From contig RPQS01000043.1 in NCBI GenBank assembly GCA_003818605.1, forward strand, positions 1-32,066: 32,066 bases of DNA. Direction: 5' to 3'. The notes under the pieces are model-generated. The model was not told the origin of the DNA. It did no database searches and saw only the letters and a list, made by a program, of their open reading frames with translations. The DNA is from Candidatus Zhuqueibacterota bacterium (GTDB taxonomy: Bacteria; Electryoneota; RPQS01). The translations under genes and the position numbers were made by a program. Numbering within the stretch: the first letter of the stretch is position 1; every line of letters begins with the position of its first letter. This document shows, one piece after another, positions 15,844 through 25,704 of this stretch.

Positions 15844-16281
15844 TCATAATTTGTACGAAACAGTGATGCCCACCGTTCCGTTCGACATACTGATATCGGG
15901 AGACACGTCCAACCCGTACAGGTGTGCATCCACGTACGCATCTCCGACGGAAAGTAAAACCGTTCCCGCCAGCCACCATAAAAGTTTGTTGCGGCTGTTG
16001 CGGTAAAATTTCTCACTGGCAAAGATTCCGGCCTTTTCAAAACGCTTCATTTGATCGTGTTGGTGCGAAGCGCTGTAAATCAGCGATCCTTCTATCACGG
16101 CAAATCCCAACGCCTTCACGTAATTTTCCGTGTACAATTGCCCCCAGCCCGGAATCACAAAAGATCGCAGCATCGCGCCGGTCGGACTTTTCTTGAGTGG
16201 AACCTGTTCCGCGGCCGATAATGAACCGACTGCGGTTATGAAAAACAGGATCGCACAAACGCGCAGCGCAATCCGATTCAT
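15844..16281 (-). CDS. DUF5683-like membrane protein with signal peptide
   Basis: Envelope protein of unknown function, 145 residues from the ATG at 16281. It has an N-terminal signal or membrane helix (ALRVCAILFFITAVGSLSA), a conserved core KSPTGAMLRSFVIPGWGQLY followed by a hydrophobic helix, and a second membrane helix (LLWWLAGTVLLSVGDAYVDA). The RS.iPGWGQ.Y motif is what I associate with DUF5683 proteins, common in Bacteroidota and relatives. An upstream in-frame ATG at 16299 would lie inside ridA. The inner ATG overlaps the ridA stop as ATGA, which matches the habit of this operon, so I chose it. Confidence 0.8.
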   Translation of the reverse strand: MNRIALRVCAILFFITAVGSLSAAEQVPLKKSPTGAMLRSFVIPGWGQLYTENYVKALGFAVIEGSLIYSASHQHDQMKRFEKAGIFASEKFYRNSRNKLLWWLAGTVLLSVGDAYVDAHLYGLDVSPDISMSNGTVGITVSYKL

Positions 16282-16664
16282 TCGACCAACGCTAAACACT
16301 CGATCTCCACTAACACGTCTTTCGGCAGCCGGGCGACTTCCACCGCGCTGCGCGCCGGGGGATCCTTCGGGAAATACCGCCCGTAGACTTCGTTCATCTC
16401 CGCGAAATCCGACATGTTCTTCAGAAAGACCGTGACCTTGACCACGGTGGCCATGGAGCCGCCGGCCGCTTCAACCACTCCGGTAAGATTGCGAAGAACC
16501 TGCTCGGTTTGTTCCGCCGTTGTCTTGCCGACAACTTGACCGGTCGCGGGATCCACCGGAATTTGTCCCGCCGTGTATACCAAAACGCCGCTGAAGCGAA
16601 TGCCCTGACTGTAGGGCCCGATTGCCTGCGGCGCTTTGGCCGTGGAAACGATATCGCGTTTCAT
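16278..16664 (-). CDS. ridA: RidA family 2-iminobutanoate/2-iminopropanoate deaminase
   Basis: Small trimeric enzyme that hydrolyses reactive enamine/imine intermediates made by PLP enzymes to 2-keto acids and ammonia. The 128 residues match RidA. The catalytic arginine R105 (PPARSAVEVARLPKD), Y18 (IGPYSQ) and E121 (VEIECLA) are all present, and TAGQIPVDPATG is the usual N-terminal motif. It is linked by ATGA overlaps to both neighbours. Its presence suits a cell that degrades threonine and other amino acids. Confidence 0.95.
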   Translation of the reverse strand: MKRDIVSTAKAPQAIGPYSQGIRFSGVLVYTAGQIPVDPATGQVVGKTTAEQTEQVLRNLTGVVEAAGGSMATVVKVTVFLKNMSDFAEMNEVYGRYFPKDPPARSAVEVARLPKDVLVEIECLALVE

Positions 16665-16846
16665 TTTTTGGGTAGATCCTTAAAGCTTGCGTCCTGAATG
16701 CGTTCGTCGTCAATGCGCTTGCCGCGGCGGCGCGGTGATCCTTTCACTCCCGTTTCGCGGCGCGACGGGAAAATAACGGCCAGCAAGTACCGAAACAGGA
16801 GAAACAGCGCGACGAAAATCAGTAAAATGCGCAGGAATACTCTCAC
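16661..16846 (-). CDS. Small single-pass membrane protein (DUF4834-like)
   Basis: A 61-residue protein with one N-terminal membrane helix (residues 3-25, LRILLIFVALFLLFRYLL) and a basic, then charged, cytosolic tail (SRRETGVKGSPRRRGKRIDD). It resembles DUF4834-type short proteins of Bacteroidota, but short length makes that assignment tentative. It starts with GTG, overlapping the kinase stop as GTGA, and its own stop overlaps ridA as ATGA, so translation is probably coupled. Function unknown. Confidence 0.72.
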   Translation of the reverse strand: MRVFLRILLIFVALFLLFRYLLAVIFPSRRETGVKGSPRRRGKRIDDERIQDASFKDLPKK

Positions 16847-17481
16847 GGCTCCACCGGATTATAGTACCGCGTCCCCACTTCATCCCGCCGGATTTCCTTC
16901 ATCAACGCTTCCAAGTGATCGGGATTGGCAACATAATCTATCGCCGTGGCATTCACAATAAGCAGGGGTGTATCGTCGTAGTGAAAAAAGAAATGATTGT
17001 ACGCTTCGTTCAATGTTCGTAAATACGCTTCGGAAATATCCTTCTCATACGGCCGGTTGCGCTGCCGGATGTTGCGCATCAGCCGTTCGGTGGAACTCTG
17101 CAGGTAAACGACCACGTCCGGTTTCCGGATGCGCACTTCCATGAGCGCCATTACTTTTTCATAGAGCGCAATTTCCGCTTCACTGAGATTGATGTATGCG
17201 AAAATGCGGTCTTTCGCGAATAGATAGTCCGCGATAAGCAGCCGGTGAAAAAAATCCGGCTCCGGCAATTCCTGCTGCTGTTTGAAACGGGACAGCAGGA
17301 AAAACAACTGAGTTTGAAAAGCGTAATGGCGCGGGTCCTTGTAGAAGGAATCGAGAAACGGATTCTCTTCCGGATTCTCCAGCACCAACCGCCCGTTCAG
17401 TTTTTCCGACAGTAATTGAGCCAGCGATGTTTTGCCGACTCCGATTACGCCTTCGATTGCAATGTAGCTTGGTTCGCTCAT
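16843..17481 (-). CDS. Deoxynucleoside kinase (dGK/dAK family)
   Basis: Phosphorylates deoxynucleosides for salvage into the dNTP pool. The 212 residues contain a P-loop GVIGVGKT (11-18), the family DR motif at D91-R92 (DYLFAKDRIFAYINL), a lid region RNIRQRNRPYEKDIS, and ENPEENPFLDSFY (35-47), the usual substrate-loop sequence. Whether it prefers dG, dA or pyrimidines cannot be decided by eye. It overlaps folK (upstream) by ATGA. Placement next to folK is seen in other bacteria and in FCB relatives, as I recall. Confidence 0.9.
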   Translation of the reverse strand: MSEPSYIAIEGVIGVGKTSLAQLLSEKLNGRLVLENPEENPFLDSFYKDPRHYAFQTQLFFLLSRFKQQQELPEPDFFHRLLIADYLFAKDRIFAYINLSEAEIALYEKVMALMEVRIRKPDVVVYLQSSTERLMRNIRQRNRPYEKDISEAYLRTLNEAYNHFFFHYDDTPLLIVNATAIDYVANPDHLEALMKEIRRDEVGTRYYNPVEP

Positions 17482-17975
17482 GCCTTGTCAGTAAGATTCG
17501 GTGGCCGATGCGGCCATACTTGGAGCGTATCCGTACAGCTTTCTAATAGCTCGGTGAAAGTCAAACCGGACGTCGGATGCAGTCCATCCGGAATCAAATC
17601 ACATAAGGGAATCAATACAAAACGCCGCTCCGTTAAACGGGGATGCGGTACAACCAGATCCGCGGATGTAATCCGCTCGGATCCCCACAACAGGAGGTCC
17701 AGATCGCAGGTTCGCGGAGACATCGGACTCGGGCGAGTGCGTCCCAGCGCCACTTCGATCTCAAGCAACAATTTCAGAAAATCCGCCGCGTCCCCGCGTC
17801 GTTCGATTTCGAGTACGGCGTTTAGATAAACGCCTCCGGGCGCTCGTCCCCACGGTTCGGTATCATAGAGGGAAGACGCCCGAAGTATGGAATACCCTTT
17901 CTCCGTCAGCTTTTGGCAGGAAGCGGAAAAATGCCGAATGCGGTCGCCTAAATTCGAACCAAAGCCGATATAGGC
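17478..17975 (-). CDS. folK: HPPK, 6-hydroxymethyl-7,8-dihydropterin pyrophosphokinase, lacking a usable start codon
   Basis: Transfers pyrophosphate from ATP to 6-hydroxymethyldihydropterin in folate synthesis. The frame encodes 165 residues from AYIGFGSNLGDRI through LYDTEPWG and the HPPK signature SPRTCDLDLLLWG to HPRLTERRFVLIPLCDL, which is full family length. However, no ATG, GTG or TTG lies in frame before the GSNLGD motif, and an in-frame TAG lies only some 35 bases upstream. An ATG at 17977-17975, two bases after the folB stop, is out of frame by one base: inserting one base right after it would give a perfect start. So there is either a one-base deletion (real or a sequencing error) or a non-standard start. 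A TTG at 17771 would give only 97 residues and lose the N-terminal half. Confidence 0.85.
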   Translation of the reverse strand, partial: AYIGFGSNLGDRIRHFSASCQKLTEKGYSILRASSLYDTEPWGRAPGGVYLNAVLEIERRGDAADFLKLLLEIEVALGRTRPSPMSPRTCDLDLLLWGSERITSADLVVPHPRLTERRFVLIPLCDLIPDGLHPTSGLTFTELLESCTDTLQVWPHRPPNLTDKA

Positions 17976-17979
17976 ATGT

Positions 17980-18357
17980 TCAGGAAGCTTGCCGACGGCG
18001 CGTAACCTCCACTTCTACATTCTGCAGTAATCCACCCATCGGTACGTGCGGCTTGCGAACTCGCACCGTGACTTCCTCGATCTTCTCGAAGCGCTTCATG
18101 AGTCCGTCCGCTACCACGCCGGCGCACGTTTCCAACAAACGAAAGTTTTCACCGGAAAAGATGTCGCACACAGCCCGGTAAAGCAGTGTGTAGTCAATCG
18201 TCCAGTGCAGATCGTCGCTGCCTTCGTGCCGGGAAAAATCTCCACAGGCTTCCACATCCACTTCAAAGCGCTGTCCCAACGTCCGCTCCTCAGCCAACGC
18301 ACCGTGATGTGCATAGAACAGCATGCCGTTAAGACGGATTTTATCGTGATGCCTCAT
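17980..18357 (-). CDS. folB: Dihydroneopterin aldolase
   Basis: Converts dihydroneopterin to 6-hydroxymethyldihydropterin and glycolaldehyde, the step before FolK. The 125 residues are the normal length. FYAHHGALAEERTLGQRFEVDVE (14-36) carries the substrate-binding glutamate region, and VRVRKPHVPMGGLLQNVEVEV carries the catalytic lysine. Its start overlaps the kdsA stop as ATGA, and folK follows at once. Confidence 0.94.
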   Translation of the reverse strand: MRHHDKIRLNGMLFYAHHGALAEERTLGQRFEVDVEACGDFSRHEGSDDLHWTIDYTLLYRAVCDIFSGENFRLLETCAGVVADGLMKRFEKIEEVTVRVRKPHVPMGGLLQNVEVEVTRRRQAS

Positions 18358-19193
18358 CGCCCTGCGAGCCTTTCTGAAAGAGCCGCTGTCCCGGTGTTGA
18401 TTCCCAATGCATCCACGATGCGCACCAGACTTTGAATCAAATCTTCCAGCCGATCCAATGGCAGCATGCTGGCTCGGTCAGAAAGCGCTTCCTGAATTCG
18501 CGGATGCGTTTCCACAAATACCGCTGAGACTGCTCCGGTTGCAACGGCCGCACGGGCTAAAGGCTCGATAAATTGCGGCGCTCCGCCGGAAATTCCTTCG
18601 GCCCCGCCCAACTGCTGCACGCTGTGGGTGGCGTCGTAGACGATCGGATATCCGGTTTCGGCAAGCTTCACGAGCGAACGCATGTCTACAACCAAGTCTC
18701 GATATCCGAAACTGGATCCGCGCTCGGTTAATAAAATTCGATTATTGCCTGTAGATTCCACTTTAGCGGCGGCATGTATCATGTCTTCGGGAGCGACAAA
18801 TTGCCCTTTTTTAATGTTTACGGGCTTGCTCGTTCGCCCCGCGGCCAATAACAGATCGGTTTGCCTACAGAGAAAAGCCGGAATCTGCAGAATGTCTATG
18901 ACCTCGGCAACAGGTTTTGCCTGCTCGGGCAAATGAATATCCGTCATCACCGGCAGCCCCACCTCACGCCGCACCTTTGCCAAGACTGCTAAGCCTTCTT
19001 CCATTCCCAAGCCGCGATAACTCTCGACTGAACTGCGATTCGCTTTATCGAAGCTCGCCTTAAAAATCGGCAGAATGCCAGTGCGTACGGCGATTGCGAA
19101 AAACGCTTCCGCTATTTCTAAACACAGAGCCTCGGATTCGATAACGCAGGGTCCCGCGATTACCGCCAATGGAAATAGGTTGCGTTCAGGCAA
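18354..19193 (-). CDS. kdsA: 3-deoxy-D-manno-octulosonate 8-phosphate synthase (metal-dependent type)
   Basis: Condenses phosphoenolpyruvate with arabinose 5-phosphate to Kdo-8-phosphate for lipid A/core synthesis. The 279 residues match KdsA. The N-terminal IAGPCVIES has C16, where metal-independent enzymes such as E. coli's have Asn. With H190 (YDATHSVQQ), E228 (VFVETHP) and D239 (LSDRASMLPLD) it completes the metal site of the Aquifex-type, metal-dependent class. PIFKASFDKANRSS (42-55) and ILLTERGSSFGYRDLVVDMR are catalytic-site motifs. The start is a TTG preceded by GAGAG; an ATT two codons earlier is the only other choice before a stop. Confidence 0.95.
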   Translation of the reverse strand: MPERNLFPLAVIAGPCVIESEALCLEIAEAFFAIAVRTGILPIFKASFDKANRSSVESYRGLGMEEGLAVLAKVRREVGLPVMTDIHLPEQAKPVAEVIDILQIPAFLCRQTDLLLAAGRTSKPVNIKKGQFVAPEDMIHAAAKVESTGNNRILLTERGSSFGYRDLVVDMRSLVKLAETGYPIVYDATHSVQQLGGAEGISGGAPQFIEPLARAAVATGAVSAVFVETHPRIQEALSDRASMLPLDRLEDLIQSLVRIVDALGINTGTAALSERLAGR

Positions 19194-19230
19194 TGGAATG
19201 AACTCTCGCTCTTAAGTACGAATATGATGT

Positions 19231-21661
<2,431 letters not shown>

Positions 21662-21662
21662 G

Positions 21663-21950
21663 TCAGTTGATGGCCCGCGGTAAACGGAAGAATTCTTCCG
21701 TGCGATCCGGCGCATTGCTAAGAGCCTCTTCCCGCGATAAGCATGGCCGGGGCTCATCCTTGTCCATGACATTACTCATGTCAAGAACATGATGTAACGG
21801 CTGAACGTTCGTCGTATCCACTTCGTGAAGCTGGTCAATATATTGAAAAACCTTGCCTAACGTAGCGGTCATAGCCTCTAATTCTTCCGGTGATAGCCGC
21901 AGTCTGGCAAGGTGTGCCGTGCGTTCTATATCTTCTTTGGTAACAGGCAT
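21663..21950 (-). CDS. gatC: Aspartyl/glutamyl-tRNA amidotransferase subunit C
   Basis: Small subunit of GatCAB, which amidates misacylated Glu-tRNA(Gln) or Asp-tRNA(Asn). The 95 residues have the family pattern: ITKEDIERTAHLARLRLSPEE-like start, FQYIDQLHEVDTTNVQPLHHV, and RTEEFFRLPRAI at the end. I chose the ATG at 21950; a TTG at 21962 is open but sits on the GAGG ribosome binding site. gatA and gatB are not next to it. It leads the long operon, with a near-consensus promoter upstream. Confidence 0.95.
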   Translation of the reverse strand: MPVTKEDIERTAHLARLRLSPEELEAMTATLGKVFQYIDQLHEVDTTNVQPLHHVLDMSNVMDKDEPRPCLSREEALSNAPDRTEEFFRLPRAIN

Positions 21951-21998
21951 TTTGAATGACAATCCTCAATAATTGGTATCACCCATTTTACCGACCGC

Positions 21999-22027
21999 AA
22001 TCTATAGGAAAAATCCCCCAATGTCAA
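21999..22027 (-). promoter_or_regulatory. Putative sigma70-type promoter of the gatC operon
   Basis: On the minus strand TTGACA (22022-22027) and TAGATT (21999-22004) are spaced 17 bases, about 50 bases before gatC and directly after the stop of the ABC exporter gene. It would drive the 11-gene chain. Confidence 0.65.
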
Positions 22028-22028
22028 G

Positions 22029-23840
22029 TCACTTCATAGGTTGCGACACAGTGTGGCCGCCGCCATACTGCAATTGCCACAGGCGGTAAAATATCCCGCG
22101 TTGCGCTAACAATTGTTCCTGCGTGCCTTGCTCGCGCAAACGACCATGATGAAAGACCAGAATCCGGTCGCATCGCTGAATTGTAGACAAACGATGGGCG
22201 ATGATGATGGAAGTGCGCCCCCGTAACAACTGGGCAATGGCATCTTGAATCAGCCGTTCGGTTTCGGTGTCTATGGATGCCGTCGCTTCATCTAAAATCA
22301 TTACCCGCGGCTTACACATTACAGCCCGCGCGAAGGCTAATAACTGCCGTTCGCCCGTTGACAGAGTTGCCCCACGCTCCATTACCGGTTCGTCATAACC
22401 GTGAGGAAGTCTTTTAATAAAATAGTCCGCGTGAACCAGTTCCGCCGCCTTCTCCACTTCGGTTCGCTGTGCATCCGGACATCCAAATCGAATATTCTCG
22501 GCAATCGTGCCCGCAAACACAAACACATCCTGCAGAACAATCCCCATCAACCTGCGCAGGGGATGAAAATCAATTTCGCGGATATCCGTACCGTTGATTA
22601 GAATCTGTCCTTTTTGTACGTCATAAAAACGGCTCAAGAGCGAAATGATTGTGGTCTTTCCCGCTCCGGTAGCTCCCACGATAGCTATGGATTCCCCGGC
22701 GTTCACGATAAAACTGACGTCTTTTAAAACCCATTCTTCATCATGATACGCAAACCACACATTGCGGAATTCGATGGATACATGATCAACTTGCTCGGAT
22801 ATTCCGTTCGTAGCCAAAGGCGGTTCGATCTCTATCGGGTGATCCAGCACTTTAAACACGCGCTCCGCCGCAGCCATCGCCCCCTGTAAAATGTTGTATT
22901 TTTCAGCCAGATCCCGCACCGGACGATAGAATCGCTCGACATACTGAATAAACGCGACCAGAGTGCCGAGTGTCACCGCACCGGTCAGCATCATGCCGCC
23001 ACCGCCGAAAATAATCAACGCAACAGCCACAGCGGAAATGAGTTCCACTGCTGGATAAAAAACCGCATAGAAAAAAATCGTGCGCATATAAGTATGCTTC
23101 AGGTCACTGCCGATTTCGTCGAATACCTGATAGTTGCGGGATTCGCGGTTGAACAATTGCACGACCCGAATCCCCACCAGATTTTCGTGCAGATAGCTGT
23201 TCAAGCGCGCAATTTTCAGCCGCGTCAGCCGGTACAAGTCCCGCACCTGTTTGCGAAAGATAAAGGTGACCAGAATCAGAAAGGGAATCACGGACAGCGT
23301 GATCAGCGCCAGCTTCCAGTTCACGACGAACATCACGATCATAATTCCCGTCAGCGTCACGATGTCGCCCACTATCGCCACCAAACCGGAACTAAACAGT
23401 TCATAGAGTGCCTGTACGTCCGAAGTCAACCGCGACATGAGCCGTCCCACCGGATTGCGGTCATAGTAGGGAACGGAGAGCCGCTGGAGCCTCTCGAACA
23501 GCTTCATTCGCAGGCGATAGATGATGAACTGTCCGGCAGAGCCTGTCAAATACATTTCGCTCCAGCGAAGCCCCGCCGCGGCAACGGAAACACCCGCGAA
23601 TAAAAGAACAATATGAACCAAACCGGGCCAGTCCTTTGCGGCAATGTAGCGGTCAATGGCTAATTTGACCAACAGAGGCCCTGCCAGTTCCGCCAACGCT
23701 CCCGCCACCAGCAGCACTACGGCCAAAAATATCTTGTTTTTCTGATCGCCGATGTAACTCCACAACCGTTTCGCCAATCGCGCATCATATGCCTTGCCGA
23801 GAACTTCCTCTTCGTGGGAATGGTCTTCATAGCTGCTCAT
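22029..23840 (-). CDS. ABC exporter half-transporter, subunit with the intact catalytic glutamate
   Basis: Inner-membrane type I ABC exporter of 603 residues: six membrane helices (about 35-310) fused to an ATPase domain. Walker A GATGAGKT is at 389-396 and Walker B ends in the catalytic E518 (VMILDEATASIDTET). The signature loop is LSTGE (493-497) instead of LSGGQ. With its partner this makes an asymmetric heterodimer. The frame starts with ATG overlapping the partner's stop (ATGA). Substrate is not predictable; MsbA-like lipid A export or drug export are both possible. The Kdo genes directly downstream are suggestive but in a separate transcription unit. Confidence 0.92.
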   Translation of the reverse strand: MSSYEDHSHEEEVLGKAYDARLAKRLWSYIGDQKNKIFLAVVLLVAGALAELAGPLLVKLAIDRYIAAKDWPGLVHIVLLFAGVSVAAAGLRWSEMYLTGSAGQFIIYRLRMKLFERLQRLSVPYYDRNPVGRLMSRLTSDVQALYELFSSGLVAIVGDIVTLTGIMIVMFVVNWKLALITLSVIPFLILVTFIFRKQVRDLYRLTRLKIARLNSYLHENLVGIRVVQLFNRESRNYQVFDEIGSDLKHTYMRTIFFYAVFYPAVELISAVAVALIIFGGGGMMLTGAVTLGTLVAFIQYVERFYRPVRDLAEKYNILQGAMAAAERVFKVLDHPIEIEPPLATNGISEQVDHVSIEFRNVWFAYHDEEWVLKDVSFIVNAGESIAIVGATGAGKTTIISLLSRFYDVQKGQILINGTDIREIDFHPLRRLMGIVLQDVFVFAGTIAENIRFGCPDAQRTEVEKAAELVHADYFIKRLPHGYDEPVMERGATLSTGERQLLAFARAVMCKPRVMILDEATASIDTETERLIQDAIAQLLRGRTSIIIAHRLSTIQRCDRILVFHHGRLREQGTQEQLLAQRGIFYRLWQLQYGGGHTVSQPMK

Positions 23841-25594
23841 ATTCGCGAGTCCTCGTCAATCTCCTCCAGCTCCGCCTCCAGTCTTTGCATACGTTCTAAT
23901 TCAGTATAATAACCGCCCAAAGCGATGAGCTGTTCATGCGTGCCGCGTTCAACAACTCGCCCTTCATCCAACACAAAGATCTCATCCGCGTGCTTCACCG
24001 TGGAAACCCGGTGCGAGATAATGATGGAAGTGCGATCCGCCATGAATCGCCGCAGTCCGCCGAGAATTTGATCTTCCGTCTGCGTATCCACGGCGGACAG
24101 AGCGTCGTCTAAAATTAATATGCACGGATTCTTCATTAAGGCACGAGCCAGAGCCGTGCGCCCTTTTTGACCGCCGGACAGCGTCAACCCGCGTTCACCC
24201 ACCACGGTTTCATAACCGCTGCGAAAACTTTCCACGTCGCGATTAATCTGCGACACATCCGTGGCAACCAGAAAATGTTCATCGGTCGCATCGGATACGC
24301 CGAAACAGACATTGGCACGCAAGGTGTCGGAAAAGAGTAGTGCGTCCTGCGGCACCATGCCGATCATCGCGCGTAACTCCGACAGATTCCACTCCGTCGT
24401 CGGAATCCCGTCTACAAGAACGCGTCCTTCCGTCGGATCAAAGAGACGCGGAATCAAGGATATCAAGGTGCTCTTTCCGCTTCCGGTTCGTCCTACGAAT
24501 GCCACGATTTTACCGGCATCAATCCGGAAGTCCAGGTCGGCCAGCGCCGTCCGTTGATCGTTATAGCAAAAACGGACTTTCTCGAAAACGATTTCGCCGC
24601 GCGGCAATTCACTGCGGCGCGACTCCGGCGGCGGTGCGATTTCCGGCTCGATATCCAGAATGTCGCACAGCCTTTTCATGGAAGCCGCGCCGCGCTGGAA
24701 AAGATTGGCCACCCATCCCACCGCAATCATCGGCCAGGCGAGCATGCTTAAGTACCCGACAAAGGCCACGAAATCGCCCAGACTGAGTTCCCCCCGGATA
24801 ATCCCGCGCCCGCCGAAGAGCAAAATCATTACGGTGGCAAGCTCAAACATCATCACCATCACCGGCATAAACGCCGCCTGAACACGCGTCATAGCCAGAT
24901 TGCGCCGAACATATTCATGATTCAATTCGTTGAATTTGCCCAGTTCGCGATCCTCTTGCGCGAACGCGCGAACCACGCGCACACCCGCTAAATTCTCTTC
25001 CGCGCAGTCGGAAAGCGCGGAAAACTGCTGCTGAATCCGTGTGTGCAGTTTGTAGGTAATCTTTCCCAAGTAGAATACGGTGAAAGATACGAGTGGAGCG
25101 GCGAGCAGCACGGCGACCGTCAGCTTAACGGACAACAGAAACATCATGGTCAGCGTGAATAGCGCCATGCTGATCGTGTCCAGTGGATACATCACGCCCG
25201 GTCCGAGTACCGAACGCACGCTCTCCAGATCGCTGGTCAGCCTTGCCATGATATCGCCCGTTCGATGTTTGTTGTAAAACGAGGCGGGCAATTTCTGCAA
25301 ATGCGCAAAAAGCGCATTCCGTAAATCCAATTCCGCATGGCGCGACATTCCGATTAAAATCTGCCGCATATAAAAACGCAGCACGCCCGCTACTGCCGCT
25401 ATGGCAACAAACAGCAAAGCATACCATGCCAGCAATCCGAGTGTGACACCCGACTGCAATCCGTCCACCGCCAATTTGAGCAGCCACGGCCCTGCCGCAC
25501 CCACGGCGTTGTTAAGCACCGCCACGAGAGCGCCGATAAGGATGGACGTCCGATAGGGACGCAGATAGGGCAGCAGCCGTTTAAGCGCGTTCAT
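23837..25594 (-). CDS. ABC exporter half-transporter, subunit with degenerate Walker B
   Basis: Type I ABC exporter half of 585 residues, six membrane helices (about 15-300) plus an ATPase domain. Walker A GRTGSGKS is at 368-375 and the signature LSGGQ at 472-476 is canonical. The catalytic glutamate after Walker B is Asp (ILILDDALSAVDT, D497), so its own site is degenerate. In the heterodimer, this canonical LSGGQ should pair with the partner's intact Walker B glutamate to form the one active site, as in TM287/288-type exporters. It is the first gene of the pair, with no clear Shine-Dalgarno. Confidence 0.92.
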   Translation of the reverse strand: MNALKRLLPYLRPYRTSILIGALVAVLNNAVGAAGPWLLKLAVDGLQSGVTLGLLAWYALLFVAIAAVAGVLRFYMRQILIGMSRHAELDLRNALFAHLQKLPASFYNKHRTGDIMARLTSDLESVRSVLGPGVMYPLDTISMALFTLTMMFLLSVKLTVAVLLAAPLVSFTVFYLGKITYKLHTRIQQQFSALSDCAEENLAGVRVVRAFAQEDRELGKFNELNHEYVRRNLAMTRVQAAFMPVMVMMFELATVMILLFGGRGIIRGELSLGDFVAFVGYLSMLAWPMIAVGWVANLFQRGAASMKRLCDILDIEPEIAPPPESRRSELPRGEIVFEKVRFCYNDQRTALADLDFRIDAGKIVAFVGRTGSGKSTLISLIPRLFDPTEGRVLVDGIPTTEWNLSELRAMIGMVPQDALLFSDTLRANVCFGVSDATDEHFLVATDVSQINRDVESFRSGYETVVGERGLTLSGGQKGRTALARALMKNPCILILDDALSAVDTQTEDQILGGLRRFMADRTSIIISHRVSTVKHADEIFVLDEGRVVERGTHEQLIALGGYYTELERMQRLEAELEEIDEDSRI

Positions 25595-25629
25595 GTTTTA
25601 ACGGTCAATGCGGATTGTGAAGAGATGTT

Positions 25630-25657
25630 ATTATCCAAAGTTCAAAACCCGAGACAA
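25630..25657 (-). promoter_or_regulatory. Possible promoter of the ABC exporter pair
   Basis: On the minus strand TTGTCT (25652-25657) and GATAAT (25630-25635) are spaced 16 bases, 36 bases before the ATG at 25594. The -35 overlaps the upstream terminator hairpin, so this is tentative. Confidence 0.35.
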
Positions 25658-25670
25658 CAGTCCCGGGCTT
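25645..25670 (-). terminator. Terminator of the Gld-like operon
   Basis: On the minus strand AAGCCCGGGAC, loop TGTT, GTCTCGGGTTT forms an 11-bp stem with two G-T pairs, followed by TGAAC after TTTT. It lies 35 bases after the DUF4340 gene stop. Confidence 0.8.
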
Positions 25671-25704
25671 CGTACGTGTGAAGCATCTTTTAATCACTCA
25701 AACA

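Noticed and set aside
15047-16006. 319-codon plus-strand open frame opposite proline dehydrogenase and the DUF5683 gene
   Set aside because: Antisense to two well-supported genes, spans their junction, and the translation has no recognisable motif.
21662-21772. N-terminal extension of kdsB
   Set aside because: The extra 37 residues overlap gatC and match no family member; the GTG at 21661 gives the normal length and coupling to gatC.
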